From positions 1 through 64,000 of the forward strand of contig URFH01000005.1 in the NCBI GenBank assembly GCA_900547155.1: DNA of 64,000 nt, in the 5' to 3' direction. Below, in pieces: positions 1 to 8,563 of this stretch (its first letter is position 1; the number at the start of each line of letters is the position of its first letter). A model generated the notes under the pieces. That model saw only the letters and a list, made by a program, of their open reading frames with translations. It made no database searches and was not told the DNA's origin. This DNA is from an uncultured bacterium. Its GTDB lineage: Bacteria > Cyanobacteriota > Vampirovibrionia > Gastranaerophilales > Gastranaerophilaceae. The position numbers were made by a program, and so were the translations under genes.

Positions 1-60
1 GCTCGCGTTAAACGGCGTTACGCGATTCGCCTACGCGAACCGCTTCAGCCTCGGCTCGCA

Positions 61-100
61 TTCGCTCCCATCGGAGAGGGAAAATAATTAAGGGGAATTC
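61..100. repeat. Edge of a REP-like extragenic element
   Basis: The text CGGAGAGGGAAAATAATTAA followed by GG is almost the same as the tail of the REP-like element near 2826-2846, which has GGGGAGGGAGAATAATTAA. It is probably the end of another copy. Upstream (1-60) lies G+C-rich sequence with short inverted motifs and no gene that I can support. Confidence 0.4.
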
Positions 101-104
101 ATAG

Positions 105-126
105 CTCCTCCATAGTCACTGCAAAG
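105..126 (-). repeat. Truncated minus-strand copy of the structured hairpin element
   Basis: Read on the minus strand, this segment matches the first conserved block of the element at 181-303 over 22 nt with one mismatch (CTTTG, one changed base, then AGTGACTATGGAGGAG). The second conserved block and the stem arms are not found next to it. It is best read as a truncated, inverted copy. It also makes a 16-nt perfect inverted repeat with 206-221. Confidence 0.5.
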
Positions 127-180
127 TAAAGTCCTGCTCAAAAAGCTTTGAAATATTTTCGGTTCAAATTTTAAGCATTG

Positions 181-303
181 TAATAACATGGGAAGGTTCC
201 TTTGGAGTGACTATGGAGGAGGCCTCTAAAAATGGTAAAAAACAGACTACGCGCCGCATGGCCGGGGGAATCGGAACGCAAAAGGAATCTTCCCATGTTA
301 TTA
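181..303 (+). ncRNA. Structured hairpin element, copy 1
   Basis: Arms 181-203 and 281-303 form a 23-bp stem broken only by one G-U pair (G196 with T288), which favours the plus strand as the RNA strand. The 77-nt loop holds a block at 204-231 (GGAGTGACTATGG...) and a block at 261-278 (GCCGGGGGAATCGGAACG). Both recur in the copy at 18386-18498 at identical spacing, although the stem sequence there is different. Covarying stems with a conserved loop point to a structured RNA or a hairpin mobile element. I do not recognise the family. It lies just past the end of the leftward helicase gene. Confidence 0.6.
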
Positions 304-339
304 CCATCGTAAAACGCTGCCAATCCTTAAAACCAACCC

Positions 340-2634
340 CTAATCAATATCAATCGGCGACCGCTGAATCGCATCAATCGCCGAGCGCGCTGTTTCCACC
401 AAATTTTCTGAAACATTCGGAATCACAGTAAGCTGCCTTAAAACATCGATTGTTCTTTTGAAACTTCTTACAATATCGCCTTCTCCCGCGCCGATTTGTT
501 CAATTAATTCCGACCATTCACCGCCGTTTACCCAGTATTCAATGAGCGGGGAGTAGTAGGAATTTATGTACATTTCTGTTTCAATGTCGTTATCGCGCTG
601 CACAATGCTGATTCTTCTGCGAATGTTCTTAATCTGGTTGAGCGCTTTTCTTGTGCCCTTGCTGATGGGCAATTCGGGGTAAACATCCGCCCTTAAATCT
701 TCTGTTGTAATCGCACAAATCACAGAAGCCAGCTCGTCCGGTTTTAAATCATCAAGAATCCCGCTGAAAATAATTTCCGCAACAAAAAGCTCGTTTTCAG
801 CGCGGATTGCCGCTATTGTCATGCCTTTTTCGTTCGGGTAGTCGTTTTCAATATAACCCATCTCTTTCAGCGCCGCAGTGTGGTTCAGGAATTTTCTCCA
901 ATAAATATCTTTTTCATATTCAATGCTTTTTGCGAGCTTGTCAGCGCGTTTTTGGAACCTTTCTAGCAGCTCGGTTTCTTTCATGTGTTTTTTGTAAAAT
1001 TTGCAGGTGTCGCAGGCATAACTGTGCACTTTTTTTAGAAAATCTTTTGTTTTTGCCTCAAATTCCAGATATTCTTTCTGTTTTTCTTCGGATTTGTGCT
1101 TCATCTGCTTTTTGAGGGTTTTTTGGATTTTTCTGTACTCAATATAAGTGTTCCGCAGCTTGTTGTATGTAAACATGTCCTCGTTTGTCAAACCGGCAAA
1201 GCATTTGAACCCTTTGAAGTTTTCAATCGCAGCGTCTGCTTCGGATTTTTGCGCCATAAGCGGTTTTAAGCGGTCTGTTGATGAAAAATACCCGAAACTC
1301 TTTAAAATAAGCTCTTTTGCCTCATCAAGGCTGAATCGCTGCAAAAGATTCAAAACCATTGAATAAGTCGGCGAAAAACGGCTCTCAAGCGGGTTTGCGT
1401 CGCTCGTTACAAGCTCTGCAACCTCCTCCGGCGACTGAAATGGCGTTCCAACGACCGTTACGTAGCCTACTTCGTCCATTCCGCGGCGGCCTGCGCGCCC
1501 TGACATCTGCAAAAACTCGCTCGCAGTGAGCATTCTGTGGCCTGAATCGGTTCTTTTTGAGACAGAACTGATGACGGTTGAGCGGGCGGGCATATTTATG
1601 CCTGCGGCAAGGGTTTCGGTCGCAAAAACAACTTTAATCAACCCTTTTTGGAACAGTTTTTCAACGAGCACTTTCCAGCCGGGCAAAAGTCCGGCATGGT
1701 GCGAAGCAACGCCGTTCAAAATGTACTCAATATGCTTGTTTTCGCACAAATAAGGGTTTTCGGCGAGATATTCGTCCATTATGCGCTTAATTTCTTTGCG
1801 CTCATCAGGCGTGACAAGGCACAACTGCGCGCATTTTTCCATCTGTTCATCGCATTTTTTCCTTGAAAACGTGAAATAAATTGCGGGAAGCATATCTTTT
1901 TTGTGCAAAATCGCCACAACCTCCCTCGCGGGCGAGCGCATGGGCATTTTTCTTCTGAACGCCTGTGCGCGGCTTTCAGGCTTGATTTTTTTGTTAAGCT
2001 TGCCCTCGGGCGTCAAAAGCGGCAGGATTGTGTCGGGTTTTGACGAATCATAATAAAAATATCGCAGCGGAACGGGCCGAAAATCAGTATAAACCAGCTC
2101 TGTGCGTGAATGCACGGTATTTATCCAATCTGTGAGCTGCTGTGAGTTCGCAACGGTCGCAGAAAGCGCGATTATCTGGATATTTGTGGGGCAGTAGATG
2201 ATACTTTCTTCCCAGACGGTGCCCCTTTGCTCGTCGTTCATGTAGTGAACTTCGTCGAGAACCACGTAGCGAACATCTTTCAGATTGTCGGTTACAGAGC
2301 CGAAATTTGTTCCGTAGAGCATATTTCTGAAAACTTCGGTCGTCATTACCACGATTTGCGCGCCGCGGTTGATTGAGGTGTCGCCCGTGAGCAGCCCGAC
2401 TTTGTCCTCGCCGTATTTTGTTGAAAAATCGCTGAATTTCTGGTTGGAAAGAGCTTTCAGGGGGGTTGTGTAGAAGATTCTGACGCCCTCTTCCAGCGCT
2501 TTATGGATTGCCATCTGGGCAATACAGGTTTTTCCCGCGCCTGTAGGTGCGCAAACCACAACGCTTTTGCCCTCTTTTATGTGGTAGAGGGCTTCTTCTT
2601 GAAAATCATCCAGTTTAAAATCAAATTTGTACAA
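340..2634 (-). CDS. Ski2/Mtr4-like DExH RNA helicase with C-terminal DSHCT-type region
   Basis: This 764-residue protein is a superfamily 2 helicase of the Ski2/Mtr4 type, which unwinds RNA using ATP. Motif I is APTGAGKT at residues 29-36, motif II is DEVH at 127-130, a SAT motif follows, and motif VI reads QMSGRAGRRGMD in the second RecA-like domain. After the helicase core comes a long helical part with CDTCKFYKKH and the terminal helical bundle expected of DSHCT proteins. Cyanobacteria and plastids (ISE2) carry this type, where roles in RNA processing or decay are proposed. The frame opens at a TTG codon (2634) with no clear Shine-Dalgarno sequence, so the start is uncertain by a few codons. 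It is transcribed alone. Confidence 0.9.
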   Translation of the reverse strand: MYKFDFKLDDFQEEALYHIKEGKSVVVCAPTGAGKTCIAQMAIHKALEEGVRIFYTTPLKALSNQKFSDFSTKYGEDKVGLLTGDTSINRGAQIVVMTTEVFRNMLYGTNFGSVTDNLKDVRYVVLDEVHYMNDEQRGTVWEESIIYCPTNIQIIALSATVANSQQLTDWINTVHSRTELVYTDFRPVPLRYFYYDSSKPDTILPLLTPEGKLNKKIKPESRAQAFRRKMPMRSPAREVVAILHKKDMLPAIYFTFSRKKCDEQMEKCAQLCLVTPDERKEIKRIMDEYLAENPYLCENKHIEYILNGVASHHAGLLPGWKVLVEKLFQKGLIKVVFATETLAAGINMPARSTVISSVSKRTDSGHRMLTASEFLQMSGRAGRRGMDEVGYVTVVGTPFQSPEEVAELVTSDANPLESRFSPTYSMVLNLLQRFSLDEAKELILKSFGYFSSTDRLKPLMAQKSEADAAIENFKGFKCFAGLTNEDMFTYNKLRNTYIEYRKIQKTLKKQMKHKSEEKQKEYLEFEAKTKDFLKKVHSYACDTCKFYKKHMKETELLERFQKRADKLAKSIEYEKDIYWRKFLNHTAALKEMGYIENDYPNEKGMTIAAIRAENELFVAEIIFSGILDDLKPDELASVICAITTEDLRADVYPELPISKGTRKALNQIKNIRRRISIVQRDNDIETEMYINSYYSPLIEYWVNGGEWSELIEQIGAGEGDIVRSFKRTIDVLRQLTVIPNVSENLVETARSAIDAIQRSPIDID

Positions 2635-2800
2635 AATTTAATGCCATATTTATTGTCTTTTCTATATTTTAACAGCAGGAAAGTCAAAAAGCAAAAAGCC
2701 GGTCATAAACTATTTTCTGTCTTTGCCCGGCGGGAAAAGAACTATTGCGCTCAAACCTTGCTCCTCACTCCGGCGCTCTTTGGTTTCCCCTCCGGGTTGT

Positions 2801-2846
2801 CCCCCTCCCCAGCCCTCCCCCGTCTGGGGAGGGAGAATAATTAAGG
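2801..2846. repeat. REP-like palindrome
   Basis: CCCTCCCC (2813-2820) and GGGGAGGG (2826-2833) form a hairpin with a 5-nt loop, followed by the tail GAGAATAATTAAGG. Related C-rich/G-rich palindromes occur at about 6711, 11022, 47043, 52281, 57230, 57407 and 61455, always between genes. The whole 2635-2939 gap holds this repeat and no gene I can support. Confidence 0.8.
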
Positions 2847-2939
2847 TAAATAAGTAGGGGCGAGCGAGCAAGTTTCCGCCCCATGGCAAACCGCGCCCGC
2901 CGTGTGACGGGGCTGTGCCCCTAAGCAACCACGCCCAAT

Positions 2940-3296
2940 GTGAAAAAACGCATGAATCTCCCGCCCTATATAAAAAAAGAAAGCTTCCGCAGGGAAGCTA
3001 ATTTTAGATTAGAGGATAAATGGAATCGGTTAGTTTGGAAAAAAGCTCATACTTCTTACTTTTTGCCTGTTCGGGCGAATTATTTTACTGCAACGAGCGT
3101 CGAGGAAATACCTAAATCGTTGTTAATCATCTTTGCGCTGGCAACTGCCATTGCTCTTCTCTTTTTTGCTCCTCTGAGCAGAAATGCTACTCCGTCTGAA
3201 ATGTTGCTGGATGGTCTTTGTGCCTTTTTTATCATTGACGCTGCTCCTAATCTGTCTTTGTATTATATTTATCGGCACATTTTTGGCGAACTTTAG
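2940..3296 (+). CDS. Small membrane protein of unknown function
   Basis: This is an ORF of up to 118 residues. The first half is charged and soluble (basic, with aromatic residues). The second half has two hydrophobic stretches, LLIIFALATAIALLFFAPL around residue 63-81 and LLDGLCAFFIIDAAP around 89-103, so it would sit in the membrane with two segments. The start could be GTG 2940 or ATG 2952 (MNLPPYIKKESF). Neither has a convincing ribosome binding site. It is followed by a bidirectional terminator at 3353-3386, which supports it being a real transcription unit. I do not recognise a family, and no neighbour suggests a role. Confidence 0.5.
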   Translation: MKKRMNLPPYIKKESFRREANFRLEDKWNRLVWKKAHTSYFLPVRANYFTATSVEEIPKSLLIIFALATAIALLFFAPLSRNATPSEMLLDGLCAFFIIDAAPNLSLYYIYRHIFGEL

Positions 3297-3352
3297 GATT
3301 TTAGATAATATTTTAACATTTGTTTACAATTGACTGGATAAAAATTGCTGCT

Positions 3353-3386
3353 AAAAAAGCCCTTTCCTTGCGGGACGGGCTTTTTT
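3353..3386. terminator. Bidirectional intrinsic terminator
   Basis: AAAAAAGCCC ... GGGCTTTTTT forms a stem with A/T tracts on both sides. It sits between convergent genes (the 2940-3296 ORF and the phosphatidyltransferase at 3415), so it can serve both. Confidence 0.8.
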
Positions 3387-3414
3387 AAGGTTTTTTGCGA
3401 AAAATCGCTTTGTC

Positions 3415-4086
3415 TTACTTTTTGTCTTCAATAAAGAATCTTTTGCTCTCAATAACAACCGGAATGCCTCTCAAAACGCAGAAAACAACCGCTGCGTAAA
3501 CGCAAAAATGCGCAAAGGGGCAGATTGCTATGCAAATGTTGTGAAAAACTTCCCAGGCGTGCATTGCAGAGGCTGAAAGAGCCGGGTCGGTTCCCTCGAG
3601 GAAGAGTTTGAGGTTTGCAAAAGGAAAATAGCATAGAATCATCAGTGCAAACGCAAGCGCCTTTGTTACAGCGTAGGAGCCTCTTGAAAAATTGGACGCA
3701 ACGAGAAAATGTCCGATTTTTGACTGCATCATCGTGCTTTTTCCAAAGGCTGTGTAGCCCTGTTCAAGCGCAATACTGCGAACACCGTCAGTGATAATGC
3801 CGCGTGTTACGACTATGAGCGGAATCCACACCGGAATCCAGCCCAGTACTGCAAAAACTATCCAGTAAATATTTTCAACCACTCTGTCGCCGAGAATATC
3901 AAGCACAGCGCCGAATTTAGAGCTTTCGTTGAGCAGACGCGCAACAAATCCGTCCAAACCGTCAAACCAGATTGCAATAACAGTCAAAATGAACGCTGTA
4001 ATGTAGCTTGCGGGTGTCTGGTAGAACAGGAGGCTGATTGCGATGAACGCGATTATCATCCTTAAAATTGTAATCATATTAGCCAT
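3415..4086 (-). CDS. CDP-alcohol phosphatidyltransferase family protein (PgsA-like)
   Basis: This 223-residue integral membrane enzyme belongs to the family that moves a phosphatidyl group from CDP-diacylglycerol to an alcohol, as in phosphatidylglycerophosphate synthesis. The family signature D-x2-DG-x2-AR-x8-G-x3-D-x3-D is visible as DGLDGFVARL, then KFGAVLDILGDR, around residues 42-70. The Mg-binding aspartates are intact. Several hydrophobic helices follow. I cannot tell glycerol-phosphate from inositol, serine or other substrates by eye, so I give no gene symbol. A GAGGAG sequence lies about 11 nt before the ATG at 4086. A terminator separates it from the upstream oxidoreductase gene, so it is probably transcribed on its own. 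Confidence 0.85.
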   Translation of the reverse strand: MANMITILRMIIAFIAISLLFYQTPASYITAFILTVIAIWFDGLDGFVARLLNESSKFGAVLDILGDRVVENIYWIVFAVLGWIPVWIPLIVVTRGIITDGVRSIALEQGYTAFGKSTMMQSKIGHFLVASNFSRGSYAVTKALAFALMILCYFPFANLKLFLEGTDPALSASAMHAWEVFHNICIAICPFAHFCVYAAVVFCVLRGIPVVIESKRFFIEDKK

Positions 4087-4111
4087 GATTTCTTAAACTC
4101 CTCTTTTCTAA

Positions 4112-4140
4112 TTAAAAAGAAGGGCTTTTCGCCCCTCTTT
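4112..4140 (-). terminator. Intrinsic terminator after the Gfo/Idh gene
   Basis: On the minus strand a GGGC...GCCC stem with a 5-nt loop is followed by a T-rich run (TTCTTTTT). It lies directly after the stop codon of the oxidoreductase gene at 4143. Confidence 0.65.
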
Positions 4141-4142
4141 GA

Positions 4143-5141
4143 CTATTGTTTGCTTCTTGAAAGTGCAAAATTGTGCTCATTAAGCGATTTTATCTTGTCG
4201 CCGAGCATGATTTTTTCAGCTTCTTCAAGCACTTTGACGACAAAATAGCCGTTTTCTCCATCGCTTCGCGCTTTTTTGCCGTTTTCAATACATTTTATAA
4301 AATGTTCACATTCAAGCTTCAAGGGCTCGATTTCGAGATAATCAAGCGAAACAGTGCTTGCTGAATTGGGCTTGTCGTTTAAAAATACCTGCAATTTGTT
4401 TTCTGCAAGGGTATCATCAAACATTGCGCTGCCTTTTGAGCCGCGAATCATAAGATTTACACGTTTTTGCGGATGAATCCAGCTGTCAGAAACGTGAGCA
4501 ATTGCGCCTGACGGGTATTTTATATCAACATGCGTGATATCCATGATTTCATTGCCCTCGGAGCTTACGCCGACCGCGGAAATTACGCGCTCGGGCTCTT
4601 CGCCGAGAATATGGCTTATCATCGAAACATCGTGCGGCGCCAAATCCCACATTACGCTTCTGTCGTTTTTAAAATAGTTTATATTCAGCCTGTCGCTTTG
4701 AACATATTTGATTTCGCCGAGTTCGCCCGATTCTACAATCATTTTCAGGCGGTTTACTGCCGGATGGTACAAAAGCAGGTGCCCGACCATCAACACAAGT
4801 CCTTTTGAAGTAGCAAGGTCGTTCAATTCCTTGGCTTCTTCGCTTGTTGTGGCAATAGGTTTTTCAACATAGACGTTTTTTCCGGCCTCGAGAGCTGATT
4901 TTACGAGTTTAAAATGCGTATGGCTCGGTGTTGCGACGACTATTCCGTCGATTTCAGGATTTTTCAGCATTTCGCTGAAATCTTTTGTCAGATGAACCCC
5001 GGGATAATCATTTTTTGTCCTTTCAAGGTTCTCTTCATCCATATCACACACGGTGTCAAGGTAATTTAGGTTATAGAAATTTCTGACAAGATTTTTGCCC
5101 CAGATTCCCGCACCGACAATGCCGACTTTATAAGAGTTCAT
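4143..5141 (-). CDS. Gfo/Idh/MocA family NAD(P)-dependent oxidoreductase
   Basis: The protein has 332 residues. The N-terminal Rossmann motif is VGIVGAGIWGKN (residues 6-17), followed by the family motif YVEKPIATT near residue 92-100. The C-terminal half is the usual alpha/beta dimerisation domain. Members oxidise or reduce sugars, often nucleotide-activated ones, using a tightly bound NAD(P). Some relatives (WbpB/WlbA-like) act on UDP-sugar acids in polysaccharide synthesis, but nothing adjacent is a sugar-nucleotide gene, so the substrate is open. The ATG at 5141 is preceded by GAGGGAAACAA. The gene has its own terminator and no tightly linked neighbour. Confidence 0.85.
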   Translation of the reverse strand: MNSYKVGIVGAGIWGKNLVRNFYNLNYLDTVCDMDEENLERTKNDYPGVHLTKDFSEMLKNPEIDGIVVATPSHTHFKLVKSALEAGKNVYVEKPIATTSEEAKELNDLATSKGLVLMVGHLLLYHPAVNRLKMIVESGELGEIKYVQSDRLNINYFKNDRSVMWDLAPHDVSMISHILGEEPERVISAVGVSSEGNEIMDITHVDIKYPSGAIAHVSDSWIHPQKRVNLMIRGSKGSAMFDDTLAENKLQVFLNDKPNSASTVSLDYLEIEPLKLECEHFIKCIENGKKARSDGENGYFVVKVLEEAEKIMLGDKIKSLNEHNFALSRSKQ

Positions 5142-5219
5142 TTGTTTCCCTCAACTCAATAACTACATAGGTTAATTATAGCAATCACAGAGCGTAAAAA
5201 CAATTTCTTTATAAATATT

Positions 5220-6536
5220 TTATATTATTGCCCCCGGCATAGTATTCTGGTTTGCGTCAACGCGTTTTTTCAGCTCGCCGGTCGGGATATAGTAGGGCGT
5301 AACCGTCATGATTTTTGCCGCAATGTCAGGATAATAATAAATAAACCTCAATTCGCTGTCTGTGAGCGGTTTTTGAGTGTGAACATTGGCATAACGGCAC
5401 AATTCAAGAATATTTCTGGCTTCATCTTCGTCATGAAATTCAAGTTCAAGATTTTTAAAGACATTTCTGAACCCTTTGATTCCGCCGTATTCGCCGGTTG
5501 TAATCATTCTCCCTGTTTCAACAATTTCCGGCTCGCCGCGGCCGAGTTCTTCGTAATCGTACAGTTCATAATTTCTTCTGTCTTTCAAAGCGCCGTCTGC
5601 GTGGATTCCTGACTCATGAGCAAAGGCATTTCTTCCTACTGCGGGCTGGTTTATGGGGATTGGCACGCCGAAAGCGTATGCAGTGTATTTTGCGAGTTTC
5701 CAGGCTTTTGAAAGGTCGATATTCGGGTCAATTTTGTACTTCCCGCCGAAACCGCTGGATTTCAGAACCGCAAGCAGGCAGGAAATTAAATCAGCATTCC
5801 CTGCGCGTTCGCCCATACCGTTTATTGCCGTGTTTATGTAAGCGTTTACGCCTGCGTCGATAGCTGCTTTTGCGCCGAGCACGGAACATCCTGCTGCCAT
5901 TCCGAGGTCGTTGTGGAAGTGCATTTCAATATCAAGGCCGGTTTCTTTTGCGAGTTTGTAAATTCTTTCATAAGCGGTATGCGGGTCGTCATAACCCAGC
6001 GTATCACAGTATCTGAACCGCTTTGCGCCGCAATTTTTTACTTCTTTTGCGAATTTTATCAAGAAATCCAAATCGCTCCTTGAGGCGTCTTCTGCATTTA
6101 CTCCGATAATGCTTGCTCCGCAGGTTACAGCGGCTTCTACTGCCTCGCAGGTCATTTTTAGAACATCTTCTCTGGTTTTTTTGCCCTGAAATTTGCCGTT
6201 AATCATCTGATCCGAGGTAGATTGCGAAAGGTTGCAATAAGTAAGCCGCGGAACATTTTGAAAAGACTCAAAAACGTCTTTTGCTATACCTCTCATCCAG
6301 CCGGAGAGCTTTGTTTTCGTAATAACCCCTCTGTCAACGAGCTGGAGGTTGCCGTTAAGATAGTTTAGCTCGTGGCGTGTAGTCGGGAATCCGAATTCGG
6401 ATTGCGTTATGCCCATGTCGTCGAGCATCAGGTTGATTATGGTTTTTTGGAGTTTTGCCAGCCCCAGTCTGGAGGTTTGAACGCCGTCGCGGTTTGTTAC
6501 ATCTACGAAATAAATTAGATTTTCTGAAGCTGCCAT
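5220..6536 (-). CDS. HMGL-like acyltransferase: homocitrate synthase / Re-citrate synthase-like
   Basis: This 438-residue TIM-barrel enzyme belongs to the 2-isopropylmalate/homocitrate/citramalate synthase family, which condenses acetyl-CoA with a 2-oxo acid. The metal and catalytic motifs HFHNDLGMA (near 206-214) and GMGERAGNADL (near 241-251) are intact. Signature 1 reads VTNRDGVQ instead of the common TTLRDGEQ. There is no C-terminal LeuA allosteric domain, unlike the true leuA at 54135. The family includes NifV homocitrate synthase and the Re-face citrate synthase of strict anaerobes. With no nif genes visible, a citrate synthase role supplying 2-oxoglutarate is attractive but unproven. 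AAGGAG lies before the ATG at 6536. Confidence 0.8.
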   Translation of the reverse strand: MAASENLIYFVDVTNRDGVQTSRLGLAKLQKTIINLMLDDMGITQSEFGFPTTRHELNYLNGNLQLVDRGVITKTKLSGWMRGIAKDVFESFQNVPRLTYCNLSQSTSDQMINGKFQGKKTREDVLKMTCEAVEAAVTCGASIIGVNAEDASRSDLDFLIKFAKEVKNCGAKRFRYCDTLGYDDPHTAYERIYKLAKETGLDIEMHFHNDLGMAAGCSVLGAKAAIDAGVNAYINTAINGMGERAGNADLISCLLAVLKSSGFGGKYKIDPNIDLSKAWKLAKYTAYAFGVPIPINQPAVGRNAFAHESGIHADGALKDRRNYELYDYEELGRGEPEIVETGRMITTGEYGGIKGFRNVFKNLELEFHDEDEARNILELCRYANVHTQKPLTDSELRFIYYYPDIAAKIMTVTPYYIPTGELKKRVDANQNTMPGAII

Positions 6537-6600
6537 TTTTTCTCCTTAAAAAATGAAATATTGCAAGAATTATAACATATTTATGCAAATTTTTAAATGC

Positions 6601-6704
6601 AGGTTGGGCATACTTGCCCGACAATTCAAGTTTTGAGGCTTTTTATGGTCAATTATAAAAAAATTTATTGAAAAATTTAGTTGTTGGGCAAGTATGCCCA
6701 ACCT
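6601..6704 (+). repeat. Long intergenic hairpin (24-bp stem)
   Basis: Arms 6601-6624 (AGGTTGGGCATACTTGCCCG...) and 6681-6704 pair over 24 bp with one G-U pair on the plus strand. The loop is AT-rich and 56 nt long. It lies between divergently transcribed genes, so it is not an ordinary terminator. It resembles the hairpins at 11111, 47193 and 47661 in design but not in sequence. Confidence 0.7.
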
Positions 6705-6710
6705 ACCAAA

Positions 6711-6744
6711 CTCCCCCCAACCCTCTCCCCGAGGGCGAGGGAGG
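6711..6744. repeat. REP-like palindrome
   Basis: CCCTCTCCCC...GAGGG-type inverted repeat of the same C-rich/G-rich family as 2801-2846. It directly follows the long hairpin. Confidence 0.65.
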
Positions 6745-6824
6745 CAAATATATTGATATTTGCATGGCAATTTTTTTCGATTTCATGTTTTTATATAAAT
6801 AAGGTTAAAAGGTAAGGTTTCCGT

Positions 6825-8525
6825 ATGGACTTTAATATAAAAAGCTCAACATATAATAATTTTTTGCCGCAGGCGCAAAATTCCGTGAAAAAGAAAGATG
6901 ACGCGCAGAATGTGCAGGAAAAACCGCTTGCTTCGGTTCTTGTTTCAGAGGTTGAGCAGCCGAAAAGCGGAATAAAAAAATATGTCGCAGGAATTTCTAT
7001 CGGCGGCGGAATCCTCCTTACCCTGATTGCCGGAGCTTTCCTTTCAAAAGGCGTTTCCGGCGGTGTAAACAGAAGAATAAGAGAATTTTCAAGAAAATTA
7101 TCGAAAAAAACTTTTGACCTTAAAGCTGATTATAAAAACCTTACCCTTAAACAAAAAATCAGCTTAAAACTTGCTCAGGCGATGAAACCGGTTGCAAACC
7201 TTCTTGAGGCAAGCTCAAATCTCAATGTTTTTAAAGACGGATTTGTTACGAAATGTTTTAAAGAGCTGCATGCTATGCCGATTTTTGACAAAATCAACGG
7301 TTCTTTCAAAAATGTTGTATTAAAAACCAAAAATAATGCCTATAAAAACTCTGAAATGTCGATGGTTAAATTCTGCAATTATGCTGAAAATCTGGCAAAA
7401 GACAGCAGAGCAAAAGGGCAGAATCTTGATATGCTGGCTGATAATGTTGCAAATTCGTATTTTGCAAACTTCTCAACCCAGCACCATTTCAAACGTTCGC
7501 AGGAAATGTGGGAATCGCTGGCGGATTTGCATGAAAGGGTTTGGGATTCGTTCAATATTTTCAAAAAAGAGAACAATATTTTCTCAAAAACAAACAGAAG
7601 CCGCCTTAAAACCTATATGACAATGAAAGAATGCGAAAAAGAGCGCAATTCTGTGGGCGATTTCATAAAATCAAGGAAAAAACTTATTTCAAACAACATC
7701 ACTGACAACTACAACGAGCTTACAAAGGCTTATGATGATTTGAAAACCATTATTGACCCGGGAGATAACCGCTCGGTTGAGCTTATGCGGGATATTTCGC
7801 AAAAAATCGAGAAATATAAACGTTTAAACGGTGCAAAAGAGCTTGAGGAACGTGCGCAGCTCGGTAAAGAGCTCGGCGAAAATCTTGCGGAACTCAAAAA
7901 ACATCTTATTTCTAAAAAAGTTGATATAAATAAACAAATTGCCCATTTTGAAAATGTTCTGAACCCAAAAACCGCCGGCAAAGGGCAGGTTCAGGAAATT
8001 TTAACAAGAATTAAAGAAACTTTTGGAAAAGAATCTCCCGAATATAAACAGGCAAAAAAATATGCAGATGAATTGAACAAAAACCTCAATCATGCAATTT
8101 CTACAGAAATGACAGCGTATGAAAAACTCGCCGAGCTCCAGATGGGCTCTGCCCCGACGGATATTATCGGCATTCTCGCTCCTGCCGCGCTTGGTACGGC
8201 GCTGGTAATCAAAGCTGACACAAAAGACCAGAGAATCACAAATACCCTCACTCAGGGCATTCCGATTCTCGGCGGTATCGGAACAGCTTACTACGGAACG
8301 ACCAGAATGCTTACAGGGCCTACAAACATGGCTCTGGGCTTGATTTCAGGCGCTCTGCTGGGGATTGTCGGGGCTAAGGTCGATGATTTGAGAAAAAGCT
8401 ATCAGGAAAAACAAAATGCTTTCAAAAAAGAGTTTGAAACAATGAAAAACGCGCAGAAAAACCTGAAAGAAACGATTCTTTCCACGGAAAAAACATCGGA
8501 AACAAAATCTGTAAAAGCAAAATAA
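6825..8525 (+). CDS. Lineage-specific membrane protein with long helical middle
   Basis: This 566-residue protein matches no family I recognise. After a polar N-terminus (MDFNIKSSTYNNFLPQ) there is a glycine-rich hydrophobic segment (YVAGISIGGGILLTLIAGAF, about residues 52-71). Then comes a long, lysine- and glutamate-rich helical region of about 370 residues with coiled-coil character. Hydrophobic stretches return near residues 445-525 (IIGILAPAALGTALVI; GIPILGGIGTAYYG; MALGLISGALLGIVGA), and the tail is charged. The layout suggests a membrane-anchored scaffold with cytoplasmic helices. The start ATG has AAGGTAAGG about 8 nt upstream. It is a single-gene unit ending in the terminator at 8524-8554. 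Confidence 0.8.
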   Translation: MDFNIKSSTYNNFLPQAQNSVKKKDDAQNVQEKPLASVLVSEVEQPKSGIKKYVAGISIGGGILLTLIAGAFLSKGVSGGVNRRIREFSRKLSKKTFDLKADYKNLTLKQKISLKLAQAMKPVANLLEASSNLNVFKDGFVTKCFKELHAMPIFDKINGSFKNVVLKTKNNAYKNSEMSMVKFCNYAENLAKDSRAKGQNLDMLADNVANSYFANFSTQHHFKRSQEMWESLADLHERVWDSFNIFKKENNIFSKTNRSRLKTYMTMKECEKERNSVGDFIKSRKKLISNNITDNYNELTKAYDDLKTIIDPGDNRSVELMRDISQKIEKYKRLNGAKELEERAQLGKELGENLAELKKHLISKKVDINKQIAHFENVLNPKTAGKGQVQEILTRIKETFGKESPEYKQAKKYADELNKNLNHAISTEMTAYEKLAELQMGSAPTDIIGILAPAALGTALVIKADTKDQRITNTLTQGIPILGGIGTAYYGTTRMLTGPTNMALGLISGALLGIVGAKVDDLRKSYQEKQNAFKKEFETMKNAQKNLKETILSTEKTSETKSVKAK

Positions 8526-8554
8526 AAAAACCGGACAATTTTTGTCCGGTTTTT
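8524..8554. terminator. Bidirectional intrinsic terminator
   Basis: CCGGACAA...TTGTCCGG makes an 8-bp stem with a 3-nt loop, flanked by an A run and a T run. It lies between the ends of the convergent 6825 gene and pyk. Confidence 0.9.
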
Positions 8555-8563
8555 CGGGTTAAA

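Noticed and set aside
181..303. Integron attC site
   Set aside because: The long imperfect palindrome suggested attC, but the RYYYAAC and GTTRRRY core sites are not present at the ends of either copy, and no integrase or cassette array is visible.
340..2634. TTG start as evidence for a truncated helicase gene
   Set aside because: The N-terminus begins shortly before motif I, as in other Ski2-like proteins, and all motifs are intact, so the gene looks complete.
5220..6536. Naming this gene leuA or nifV
   Set aside because: A bona fide leuA with the regulatory domain is at 54135, and no nif genes are present. The signature is non-canonical, so no symbol is justified.
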